The notes under the pieces were generated by a model. That model was given only the letters and a program-made list of their open reading frames with translations. It searched no databases and had not been told where the DNA came from. Shown here one piece after another: positions 44,852-53,189 of a DNA stretch of 64,000 nt. This DNA is from Thalassotalea sp. HSM 43. Its GTDB lineage: Bacteria > Pseudomonadota > Gammaproteobacteria > Enterobacterales > Alteromonadaceae. The DNA lies in contig NZ_CP038493.1 in NCBI RefSeq assembly GCF_004752005.1, positions 310,001-374,000 of the forward strand, given 5' to 3'. Both the position numbers and the translations under genes were made by a program. Numbering within the stretch: position 1 is the first letter of the stretch; each line of letters opens with the position of its first letter.

Positions 44852-45079
44852 CTAGCTATCGCATTGACCGATAAGGTTGTTAACGTACACACCAGTGTTC
44901 CAACCAACTACGAATGAAGCACCTAAAGCTGCACCAACAACCGCACCAAAGCCTCCGCCAGTAGCAGCACCAATAGCAGTACCAGCAGCAATACCCTCTG
45001 AGTAACTTCCTGTTTCACAACCGTCTAAATTACCAGCACCTGAAATAGTTTGGCATTCTTCGATAGTTAATTCACGCAT
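44852..45079 (-). CDS. Microcin-like precursor peptide A (double-glycine-type leader)
   Basis: 75 aa with AAGGAG before the ATG. The leader MRELTIEECQTISGAG matches that of precursor B and colicin V-type leaders. The core of about 60 residues is Gly/Ala-rich (TAIGAATGGGFGAVVGAALG), continues with FVVGWNTGVYVNNLIG, and has one Cys near each end (DGCETG and GQCDS) that could form a disulfide. The leader itself contains an additional Cys. No exporter is encoded nearby. The two cores could act separately or as a two-peptide toxin. Confidence 0.82.
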   Translation of the reverse strand: MRELTIEECQTISGAGNLDGCETGSYSEGIAAGTAIGAATGGGFGAVVGAALGASFVVGWNTGVYVNNLIGQCDS

Positions 45080-45214
45080 ATCAATCTCCTTTTGTTGCGT
45101 TAAATTTGTTTCGTTTAAAATAGATGAAAAGAATGATTTAGGAATAGCGTTTTGATGTGTGCAATTCCTTTTGCATTCAACTTAAGTGTGGTTGAAATAT
45201 ATTTGATGTCAACT
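45066..45214 (-). repeat. Duplicated promoter-leader block, copy A
   Basis: Partner of 44390-44538, with five substitutions in 149 bases. The TTGACA box is at 45207-45212. Directly upstream lies a palindrome TTGTAC-GGGT-GTACAA (45215-45230) not present in copy B. Confidence 0.93.
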
Positions 45215-45239
45215 TTGTACGGGTGTACAAGGCGTTGAT

Positions 45240-46403
45240 TTAATTACGAAGTCTGTTGATGAAGTCGGTTAAATATTGTGGTTTGGAGAGCATTTTTAAG
45301 TGGCGTGCCGCGTGCCGCAATCTTCCTTTGGTGAGCGACCAATAAGAGTCAGCGCCGTATATTACATCAATGCTTTCTTTGCTGTAACCTTTGAGCACTG
45401 TTGCTAATGTTTGCCATGGGCTAATTCTGCCCTGCTTATCACAAAGTAAATCGATACTCGATTGAATATGCTCTTGAGCGTGTTTTGTGTTGGAATTAAT
45501 TGGCGTTGTTGTCGCAAAAAAATGTTCAATAATATGAAGGTGAGCGTCAAGAACGTGTTTTTGTCCAGCACATGCAAATGAAGATTCTACATCGTGCCAA
45601 TTTATCGATTGATTATATCGATTGATTAGGCTCATGGTATTAAGTAATTGACGCCAATCGAGCTGCTTGTGTTCAAATGCTCGATGAGATAACTCACAAT
45701 GTGCTACCGATAATATCACCTGGTCCGTTGCAGACATTTGCAGCACTTCAAGCTCATCGGTAAGTGTTAATTTTTGCGCGTGTAGCCATGTGTTTTTGGT
45801 TGATAAAATAGCTTGATGATGTTTTTTTATTGGCCATTGATGCACTTCAATACAACACAAGCCTTGATTATCCCGCGCTAAAGGCGGTGCGTGGTGATGA
45901 TTTACTGCCGCAACGTCCATCTCGTCTTGTTCAAGCCAATAGCCATTATTTAGCAGTGCCTGTATAGCCTTAGTTTGCAAATGCTCTGGCACCAATAAAT
46001 CAACATCCGTCATAAACCGTGTCGACAAAGGCTTAAAAGTACCATTAAAAAGTCCTGTTGCGCCTTTTATAACCATCACAGGTATATCGGCCTTAGTTAG
46101 AACTCTGCAGGCGTAAATGACTTCTTTTTTAATATTTTGATTACGCTGCAGGTAAAACAAGTCTAGGTGTTCAAGGTAAGCTTTAATCTCAACATCGAGA
46201 GCCTCAAAGGCGTTATGCTGTTTTAGCTTTATGGTGAATGCACCGGTGAGCCAATGTGTATTTAACAACGATATAAGGTTAAGGCGTTGCTGTTCATCAT
46301 CAAGTCTATCAAGTAGCTCTTGAGGAATGACTTGTTCATTGCCTAGCCATACCCCCATGTCTTTCAATAGCTGTGGTGTGATTTGGATATCTATCTCTGA
46401 CAT
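45240..46403 (-). CDS. Nucleotidyltransferase family protein (HprK-associated type)
   Basis: 387 aa. The stretch MVIKGATGLFNGTFKPLSTR followed by FMTDVDLLVPEHL (about 110-145) is the GxKG...R..DxDLLV signature of the putative nucleotidyltransferase family found beside HprK-like kinases and in peptide or polysaccharide clusters. A helical C-terminal half follows. It overlaps the HprK-like gene by 13 bases. The substrate is unknown; a transfer of a nucleotidyl group to a sugar or peptide is possible. Confidence 0.82.
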   Translation of the reverse strand: MSEIDIQITPQLLKDMGVWLGNEQVIPQELLDRLDDEQQRLNLISLLNTHWLTGAFTIKLKQHNAFEALDVEIKAYLEHLDLFYLQRNQNIKKEVIYACRVLTKADIPVMVIKGATGLFNGTFKPLSTRFMTDVDLLVPEHLQTKAIQALLNNGYWLEQDEMDVAAVNHHHAPPLARDNQGLCCIEVHQWPIKKHHQAILSTKNTWLHAQKLTLTDELEVLQMSATDQVILSVAHCELSHRAFEHKQLDWRQLLNTMSLINRYNQSINWHDVESSFACAGQKHVLDAHLHIIEHFFATTTPINSNTKHAQEHIQSSIDLLCDKQGRISPWQTLATVLKGYSKESIDVIYGADSYWSLTKGRLRHAARHLKMLSKPQYLTDFINRLRN

Positions 46404-47611
46404 AGGTCTTCTACCAATTGCAAAGCATCAGAGCTTGTTCCATAGGTGAGCTTAAAACTCGAGAGGTTTTCGAAAAAATAGATTAGTTCTGCGGCTGACT
46501 CTCTAGACAGTTCGTGACCTAGCTGATACCCCCCATGAGTCATTAAAGCCAGACTTTGACTCAATGTGAGTTGCTCGACGCGACCGGCTGCTTTAGGCGT
46601 AAACTCAGGACATAAAATATATATGCGATGATGTTCACTGTCAGTTTTTCTAAGTTTCTTACTAGCAAATTCTTTATTCGCGAATTGAGCGGGCCAAACG
46701 TATTTTATGCGACGGCCATCAATACGCAACCATTCTTGAGCTTGCGCTAGTTCTGTGTATTGCGAATGCAAATGCGGCCAACTTCCCGACTTTATCGCCA
46801 TCGGCAAGTCAATAGTCGGGATGTTAAAGTCTTGGTCAAAAGCGATTATTTCGTCGGAATGCAAGTAAAAGCCTTTACTGCTCAACTCTGCTGCAAGTGT
46901 CGTTTTGCCAGCTCCGGAAACCCCCGGTAATAATACCGTTGTTGTTTTACCTTCAATACAGCGAGAAAGCGCTGCACCGTGAAACACCAGTTTGTACACA
47001 GTATTTTGATAAGCCAGTATCTGTAATCTGTCGATTAATACCGGCAGCATATGACTTGCGCTAGGGACTTGTTCAACCAACACGCCGTTTGCCAACAAGC
47101 GATACTCATGCTCTGAACTATTTATAGTTAACGCAAAATTCGCTTTATCTTCCCCTTTTGCCATCACAGGTTGAAATAAAGCATTTATGGCACGGTACAA
47201 ATCGATATCATCACACTCAATATCAAAATACGAAGTCGCGACTCTAATATGAATTGCGTCAGACACGTTTGTGTTCGCAGGCTTGTCTAATTCTGGATAT
47301 CGACCATCGCTATATGTGATCGTTTTCGATTGCCCGTTTGCGTTACTTTGATAATTTCGGTTATCGAACATATCGGCAATACTCTGATAACTGTCATTTA
47401 TGACATCGGCGTTCAAACCACTGTCTTGAACTATCTGTGTGATGATTTGTTGTTTGCTCAGACCTTCATCAATAGCTAAAAATAACGAGACATTCAAAGG
47501 TTCTAGCGCTGCAAGTGATCGTTCTTGCTCACTAAATAATAGAGCTTCATTGTTATTTACCCACAATGAAAATTGATTTTGATGATTGAGGGGGATCGAT
47601 TGAAAAGCCAT
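46391..47611 (-). CDS. PqqD-like domain fused to HprK-related kinase
   Basis: 406 aa. The N-terminal 20-85 has the winged-helix pattern of PqqD/RRE domains (SLFLAIDEGLSKQQIITQIV). From about 120 the fold is that of HprK-related kinase A, with P-loop PGVSGAGKTTLAAE (Lys236) and LHSDEIIAFD (about 250-259). PqqD-like domains bind leader peptides of modified peptides; HprK-like kinases of this class are otherwise encoded next to a separate PqqD. It overlaps the VpsP-like gene by one base. It might link the polysaccharide locus with the peptide genes downstream. Confidence 0.83.
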   Translation of the reverse strand: MAFQSIPLNHQNQFSLWVNNNEALLFSEQERSLAALEPLNVSLFLAIDEGLSKQQIITQIVQDSGLNADVINDSYQSIADMFDNRNYQSNANGQSKTITYSDGRYPELDKPANTNVSDAIHIRVATSYFDIECDDIDLYRAINALFQPVMAKGEDKANFALTINSSEHEYRLLANGVLVEQVPSASHMLPVLIDRLQILAYQNTVYKLVFHGAALSRCIEGKTTTVLLPGVSGAGKTTLAAELSSKGFYLHSDEIIAFDQDFNIPTIDLPMAIKSGSWPHLHSQYTELAQAQEWLRIDGRRIKYVWPAQFANKEFASKKLRKTDSEHHRIYILCPEFTPKAAGRVEQLTLSQSLALMTHGGYQLGHELSRESAAELIYFFENLSSFKLTYGTSSDALQLVEDLCQR

Positions 47612-48189
47612 TAGCGTTCGGTCAGTAGAGTTTTATCGTAATAGTCGATGATGGACACATAAGGTGTTAATAACTCGCTTAGCTTGGATTGTTTGTTTTG
47701 CTTCACAGCTGTTGACACATATTGCCATACTTGCGCAACCTGAGGGTGGTTTTTACCATAACGGTAGGCATTAAGAAGGTAAACGACAAAGTCTTTATCA
47801 AATTCAGCCATATGCCACTTGTTTAATGCTAACGAAGCCCAGGTTACAGGCCAGCTTGGGCGGAGCTTGGTTGATTCAAGATACAAGGCGTTGGCCTGGT
47901 TTAGGTTATCCATCTTGTCAGCAAGCTGTAAACGTACGCCCCACTCTAATAGTTGCGCTTTAGTTTCTAAATACTGAGGATTGCGATGTAGCATTAATAC
48001 CGTTTGCATATTGCTTAATTGTTCTTGGTACTGTGGCTCAATAGATTGATACGATTCAGGATTTATGCGATGCCAAATTTCAATTTGCTGTTCAGTGGAT
48101 TTAAACATCGCATTGGCAATGCCGTAACGGCCTGCGGTGAATGCACCAAAGAGTAACGTGATGATGACGATTGTTTTTATGACTTTCAT
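47611..48189 (-). CDS. VpsP-like polysaccharide biosynthesis protein
   Basis: 192 aa. One N-terminal membrane helix (about 4-22) is followed by a periplasmic TPR-like helical part (SWPVTWASLALNKWHMAEFD). It resembles VpsP proteins encoded after the VpsO kinase in Vibrio-type loci, which is also the order here, though a 668-base repeat block separates the two. The molecular role is not known. Confidence 0.72.
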   Translation of the reverse strand: MKVIKTIVIITLLFGAFTAGRYGIANAMFKSTEQQIEIWHRINPESYQSIEPQYQEQLSNMQTVLMLHRNPQYLETKAQLLEWGVRLQLADKMDNLNQANALYLESTKLRPSWPVTWASLALNKWHMAEFDKDFVVYLLNAYRYGKNHPQVAQVWQYVSTAVKQNKQSKLSELLTPYVSIIDYYDKTLLTER

Positions 48190-48857
48190 CGTGTACTCCT
48201 TTGGTTGTTTGGTTTTGTTAACTGCCCGATGTTAACGGGTTCTTGTTTTTCGTTTTTAAGATTCCGTGTCGTAGCACGGAATGACGTACATGGATGTACG
48301 AAATGCCAAAAACGCACGGAGCAGTTTTTGGTGACCTACATGGATGTAGGGAATGCCGATAATGCACGGATGCATTTTTTCGGTGACGTTTTGTTTTTCC
48401 TGTCTACTAACTGTATTCGGTGACGGTTATTACGTCTGTCCTACTTTTCCAAGATTCCGTGTCGTAGCACGGAATGACGTACATGGATGTAGCGAATGCC
48501 GAAAATGCACGGATGCATTTTTTCGGTGACAGTTGTCTCGTCTGCCCTACTTTTCCAAGATTCCGTGTCGTAGCACGGAATGACGGTTTTGTTTTTTGGT
48601 GACGTTTTGTTTTTCTGCCGACTACCTGTATTCGGTGACGGTTACTACGTCCGTCCTACTTTTCCATGATTCCGTGTCGTGGCACGGAATGACGTTAAAC
48701 TATTCTATGTTTTAGATTCCGTGTCGTAGCACGGAATGACGGTTTTGCTTTTCGGTGACCTACACGGATGTAGGGAATGCCGAAAATGCACGGATGCATT
48801 TTTTCGGTGACGTTTTGTTTATGTTCTGACCGCTACCTGTATTCGGTGACGGCCTTT
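48190..48857. repeat. Repeat block inside the second polysaccharide locus
   Basis: No gene. At least five copies of the TTCCGTG-(TCGTAG or TCGTGG)-CACGGAA palindrome (starting near 48262, 48454, 48562, 48670 and 48718), alternating with units that contain GTACATGGATGTACGAAATGCC and GCACGGATGCATTTTTTCGGTGAC. Short direct repeats such as CTGTATTCGGTGACGG recur four times. The block lies between the kinase and the VpsP-like gene and would be transcribed unless a promoter lies inside it. Confidence 0.85.
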
Positions 48858-51062
48858 TTAAGTTGCATAGCCGTATTGATCATAGTAACCAGTAAAGTCT
48901 TGGTACTGTCGAGCTTTGGCCAAATCGACTTGATTAAGTACCACACCATCTATGTTAATACCGGCCATGGTCATGCGTTTCATGCCTCTTTTGATCATAC
49001 TTTCTTTGGTAGATTCGGCTTTTACAACATACAAATGGCTGTCTGCTAAACGGGCTACAATCATGGCATCACTCACTGCTTGTACTGGTGCGGTATCAAT
49101 AATGATGCGATCGTATTTCTCTTTCAGCTCGTTCAACATTTGTTTAAATTGATTCGATGCCAATAGCTCTTGTGGGTTTGGTGGTAATTGCCCCGCAGGC
49201 AACAAGTCTAATCCGGATTTTTCATCTCGGTGGATACACTCATCAAGTGCATGTGTCTTCGCAATCACATTACTTAAACCTGGCGTGTTCATGTCCATGT
49301 CGAAGTTTTTAGCTAGTGATGGGCGTCTCATATCGGTATCGATTAACAAAGTCTTATCGAGTTGCGCTAAGGCAAAGGCTAAGTTGGTTGATACTGCTGT
49401 TTTCCCTTCACCCGGAATGGTTGAAGTAACACTAAAAACCTTAGAATTATCTTCTAAGTTTAGTAACAACAAGCTAGTACGTAAGGTGCGAATCGATTCA
49501 GAAAAACTGTGATCGTTGCCTTCGTTAAAATAGCTGACATCAAACTGGGCACTGTCATCTTTGTCTTTGATCAAGGGCACAATACCCAGCAAGCTTTTAC
49601 TTAACTTAGCTTCCACATCATCAACACTGCGAATGGTACTGTTCATCGCTTCGAGCAATAAAACAATGCCAACCGCGGCTGCAGCCGCGGTGATCATTGC
49701 AATAACAATGATCAGCTTTTTGTTTGGTTTTATGGGGCTATATGGCGTCGTTGCTTCTTCAATGATACGGCCTACATTGGCTTCAAACCCTTCTAACTCT
49801 GCGGTTTCTTTTAAGCGATTAAAAAATGCCGCATACAATTCTTTATTGGTTTCAACTTCTTGCAGTAAATCACGGTGTTGATTATCAAGGCGCGTCAACT
49901 TTTGATATTGGCGTTTCGCCTCTTGCAAAGCATTTTGCAGTTGCGCAACATTCTGTTGTGACTTTTTAAAGTCATTACCTATGGTCTTTTCTAAACTTTG
50001 AATGTTTTTATTAATATTCGCTTGCTCACGTGCCACATCAGCTTTGGCGGCAATGATCTTCGGGTGTTTTTGTCCGTAAGTAAGCGATAAGGTTTCCAGT
50101 GTTGTTTCAGCACTACGTTTTTGTTCGGTCGCCGCTTTTATTGCTGGGTGATTTAGCACATCGGGCAGTGACGCGAGCTCATCGACACTGGTTTGTTGGC
50201 GCACTAAACTGTAGACCAGCTCCGTCGTTTTCAATGCTTGTCTTGCATCCAAAAGCTGCGCTGATAATTTCTCCACTTCTTTGGCTGCAAGGGACTTAAT
50301 ACCGCCGATATCGACTAAAGACTCTTGCTCTCGAAACGCTTGCAAAGCTTCTTGCGATGTCGTTAATTTGGTTTTCAAACCGGATAGAGACGAATTTAAC
50401 CAAGTCGCTGATTTTTCAATGCGCTCAAGGCTTACCTGTATGTGATTGTCAATATATGCCTGACTCACCGCATTGGCGATTAGCGGTGTCATTTCGGGGT
50501 GCTGTGAGGTAAAGCTGATATTGATTAACTGGGTTTGTTTAATCGGGCTTGCCGACAGACCGCTTTGTACATAACCAAGCGCACTTGCATAACGTATTTG
50601 CTTTATATGTTCGTCAAGCTTTGCTTCAGAAAGTGTTAATAATTCAGGGCTTAATTCCAATAGTTTGGCTTTATCAATCTGAAATAATGGGCTTTTGTCA
50701 AGGTTAAGGTTTTCAACTACCTTTTTGGCTACTGGCTTAGAGCGGATAATTTCAAGTTGCGTGTAATAATACTCTTCACTTGCTGATGTATCACTATACA
50801 CATCGTTTAAATCATCGACTTTCGCCTGTGCCGATTCTAAATGCATGGTCGCGGTGGCTTGATAAATAGGCGTAATCGAATAAGCGTATATGCCAGCAAA
50901 CAAACCAACCGCCACGGTTAATGCGATGATTTGCCACTTATTGCGCAATAACACATTAAACAATTGTTTAAAGTCGATATCGTCAAAATGCTCATCATCG
51001 TTTTGGTGTGAATGATTGCCTTGATTAGAATGTATTGATTGTTGCTGCACAGATTTCATCAA
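48858..51062 (-). CDS. VpsO/Wzc-type tyrosine autokinase
   Basis: 734 aa. The Wzz domain has membrane helices near 40-60 and 450-472 with a long coiled-coil region between. The kinase domain has Walker A STIPGEGKTA, Walker A' LLIDTDMRRP and Walker B IIIDTAP. The tail DFTGYYDQYGYAT is Tyr-rich. It controls chain length and export of the second polysaccharide. No second phosphatase is encoded beside it, so Wzb of the first locus might act on both. Confidence 0.94.
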   Translation of the reverse strand: MMKSVQQQSIHSNQGNHSHQNDDEHFDDIDFKQLFNVLLRNKWQIIALTVAVGLFAGIYAYSITPIYQATATMHLESAQAKVDDLNDVYSDTSASEEYYYTQLEIIRSKPVAKKVVENLNLDKSPLFQIDKAKLLELSPELLTLSEAKLDEHIKQIRYASALGYVQSGLSASPIKQTQLINISFTSQHPEMTPLIANAVSQAYIDNHIQVSLERIEKSATWLNSSLSGLKTKLTTSQEALQAFREQESLVDIGGIKSLAAKEVEKLSAQLLDARQALKTTELVYSLVRQQTSVDELASLPDVLNHPAIKAATEQKRSAETTLETLSLTYGQKHPKIIAAKADVAREQANINKNIQSLEKTIGNDFKKSQQNVAQLQNALQEAKRQYQKLTRLDNQHRDLLQEVETNKELYAAFFNRLKETAELEGFEANVGRIIEEATTPYSPIKPNKKLIIVIAMITAAAAAVGIVLLLEAMNSTIRSVDDVEAKLSKSLLGIVPLIKDKDDSAQFDVSYFNEGNDHSFSESIRTLRTSLLLLNLEDNSKVFSVTSTIPGEGKTAVSTNLAFALAQLDKTLLIDTDMRRPSLAKNFDMDMNTPGLSNVIAKTHALDECIHRDEKSGLDLLPAGQLPPNPQELLASNQFKQMLNELKEKYDRIIIDTAPVQAVSDAMIVARLADSHLYVVKAESTKESMIKRGMKRMTMAGINIDGVVLNQVDLAKARQYQDFTGYYDQYGYAT

Positions 51063-51071
51063 TAATTCCTT

Positions 51072-51635
51072 TTAAAAAAAGCTTTGTTTGATGGTGATGA
51101 TATCACCAGGTGATACTTTACTGTCGAGCATGGCGAGCTCGGTTTTGTTTTCAGGATCACTAGAGCGTTGAATGTAAATTTTATCTTTTGATGCACGCTC
51201 GGTAAAACCGCCGGCTAATACCACCGCTTTTGCTACCGTTAAGCCAGGTTGATATGAATAGGCACCGGACTTTTTAATTTGCCCTTCAATAAAAAACGGC
51301 CGATATTCTACAATGGCAGCGGACACACTTGGGTTAATCAAATAATCGGGTTTTAAGCCATTAACCACCGCTTGCTCTACTTCCGCTAAGGTTAGATCTT
51401 TTACGCTAACTTCCCCTAGAAATGGGTAATTAATGGTGCCACGTTCGTTGATTTTGAATTGCTTTGATAAGTCAGATTCACCAAACACGTTGATTTCGAT
51501 TTTATCACCAACACCTAATCGGTAATGGCTTAACGAATCAGCATGACTTGATACAGAGAAAAAGGATAGGCACAGGGCAAGAGATGTTACTATCTTAACC
51601 ATATTCTGGTTAAGAGAACTGCATAATACTTTCAT
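51072..51635 (-). CDS. Short polysaccharide export protein (VpsN-like)
   Basis: About 187 aa from ATG 51635; TTG at 51644 and ATG at 51602 are alternatives, the latter giving the cleanest signal peptide (MVKIVTSLALCLSFFSVSSH). It holds a Poly_export domain (YRLGVGDKIEINVFGESDLS) and one SLBB domain (FFIEGQIKKSGAYSYQPGLT). It lacks the lipobox and C-terminal pore helix of Wza, so the outer-membrane pore must come from another protein, probably the barrel upstream. Confidence 0.88.
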   Translation of the reverse strand: MKVLCSSLNQNMVKIVTSLALCLSFFSVSSHADSLSHYRLGVGDKIEINVFGESDLSKQFKINERGTINYPFLGEVSVKDLTLAEVEQAVVNGLKPDYLINPSVSAAIVEYRPFFIEGQIKKSGAYSYQPGLTVAKAVVLAGGFTERASKDKIYIQRSSDPENKTELAMLDSKVSPGDIITIKQSFF

Positions 51636-51644
51636 AGCACTCAA

Positions 51645-52895
51645 TTACAAATGGTAGCTAACAGACAAGGACGCTCTATTTTCCGTATAATCTAAATTAT
51701 TATAATTGCTGTCCCGCTCATAATTAGATAATGACAGAGTAAAGTTTAAATTTCTACGCATTTCATACAACACACTGGCACTGTATATATTATTATCGTC
51801 TTCGCGATCGGTATCACCGTATTCGTCTTCACTATACGACGCTTTTAAACGCGTACCTAAACGCTCTAACCAATTATGATGCCACGATAAGTTAACATTG
51901 GTGTTTTCAATATAACTACCCTGACCTTCTGGCTCTGTGACATCACGTGCGGTAGAAAAATCAAAATTAGAATAGGTTAATGGTTTCCAAATAACACCAA
52001 CTTTCCAACGAATACCGTCGCCATTATCACGTTCGTCGGCATCAAATGATTTTTCGCTGTAACCTAAATCAACATAACCTGTGGTCATCGCCGTACCTTG
52101 CCAAGCAAAACGGCTCGATACAGAAAACTCATCGTTATCTAACGACGGTTCAAACATACGGTTTGTTTCGTATGCGGTATTGGCAAACGCGAGGGTTACC
52201 GATACATCGGTAAATGCGCCAAGTTTGTAGCGCAGTGTACTACCAAATTTAATCTTGTCATGATTACGATCTGCCGTCACATCAAAGTTTTCGTCCGGCG
52301 GCGGAATATTATCGTCTTCATCAATATTTAGCTCATCAAAGTAAACACTGTCGTATTCAATATCGTAATAACTGGTGAAGAAATCTAAATTAGCCTGAGC
52401 GGTGCGCGCACCAAAAGTGTATTTTAACGAGGCATTTAATGTGTCGTATGGGGTAGGCTCTTTTAACTGGTCACCATAACCAATCGAGAAGTCTCGACCA
52501 CGCTCTTCATGTAATAAAGCATACTTTGCATAGGTTGCGATGCGATGACGAGTACCTAAATCAAAGGTTGCACCTGCGCCAAACTTGTGATCGGTAATGG
52601 TATCACGGCCTTTGGCGGAGTAATTTTTATGGGATAAGCCATAGCTTAAGCTGTAACGATCTAGGCCATATTGTTTATCCAACAACACTTCGGGCTTTAA
52701 GTGGGTAAGCCAAGTATTGATCTCGTTGTCGGCATCTTGCAGTAAGTTATCGGTGTAAGATTCTGTCAAGGTAACCTTAGGCACAACATTAAAGCCGGCA
52801 AATTGGATTGGACTTTGCTCATAGGCAAACGCACTGCCGACCGTTAATGTCTGCAATGACGCTAGAATTGTTATCGAAGTCGTTAAGCGCTTCAC
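51645..52895 (-). CDS. Outer-membrane beta-barrel protein of the EPS locus (VpsM-like)
   Basis: 416 aa. Signal peptide ends near GSAFA/YEQ. The rest is a chain of amphipathic aromatic strands with acidic loops, closing with ENRASLSVSYHL. It resembles barrels of the VpsM or PEP-CTERM-associated kind encoded before a short export protein. It is likely to form the outer-membrane outlet for the polymer. The downstream export gene starts one base after its stop. Confidence 0.83.
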   Translation of the reverse strand: MKRLTTSITILASLQTLTVGSAFAYEQSPIQFAGFNVVPKVTLTESYTDNLLQDADNEINTWLTHLKPEVLLDKQYGLDRYSLSYGLSHKNYSAKGRDTITDHKFGAGATFDLGTRHRIATYAKYALLHEERGRDFSIGYGDQLKEPTPYDTLNASLKYTFGARTAQANLDFFTSYYDIEYDSVYFDELNIDEDDNIPPPDENFDVTADRNHDKIKFGSTLRYKLGAFTDVSVTLAFANTAYETNRMFEPSLDNDEFSVSSRFAWQGTAMTTGYVDLGYSEKSFDADERDNGDGIRWKVGVIWKPLTYSNFDFSTARDVTEPEGQGSYIENTNVNLSWHHNWLERLGTRLKASYSEDEYGDTDREDDNNIYSASVLYEMRRNLNFTLSLSNYERDSNYNNLDYTENRASLSVSYHL

Positions 52896-53189
52896 TTTTC
52901 CATAACCCCTGAAAGCCCTACCAGTAACCCATTTTATGCAAATTCATGCTAATGAATGCGAAAACCAGTCTAGGCGTTATTGTTATTTTAACTCATTCCA
53001 TTAAGCGCTTAATACCCACTTCTTAATCAAGCACTTTCTTGTACATATGTGTTTTTATTGCATTTTTTTCGCAAATCTATAAGCAACTATAGCGCAATTC
53101 TTGATAAAATCTAAATATTTTTCGTCAAATTTTTACTTTTTAATGACCGCTTTGTTTTACTGGTGACAAATTTGGCGAATCGTTATTTA

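Noticed and set aside
44806-44907. N-terminal extension of the 2-TM protein
   Set aside because: It would overlap the precursor A gene and run through the terminator hairpin; downstream starts are preferred.
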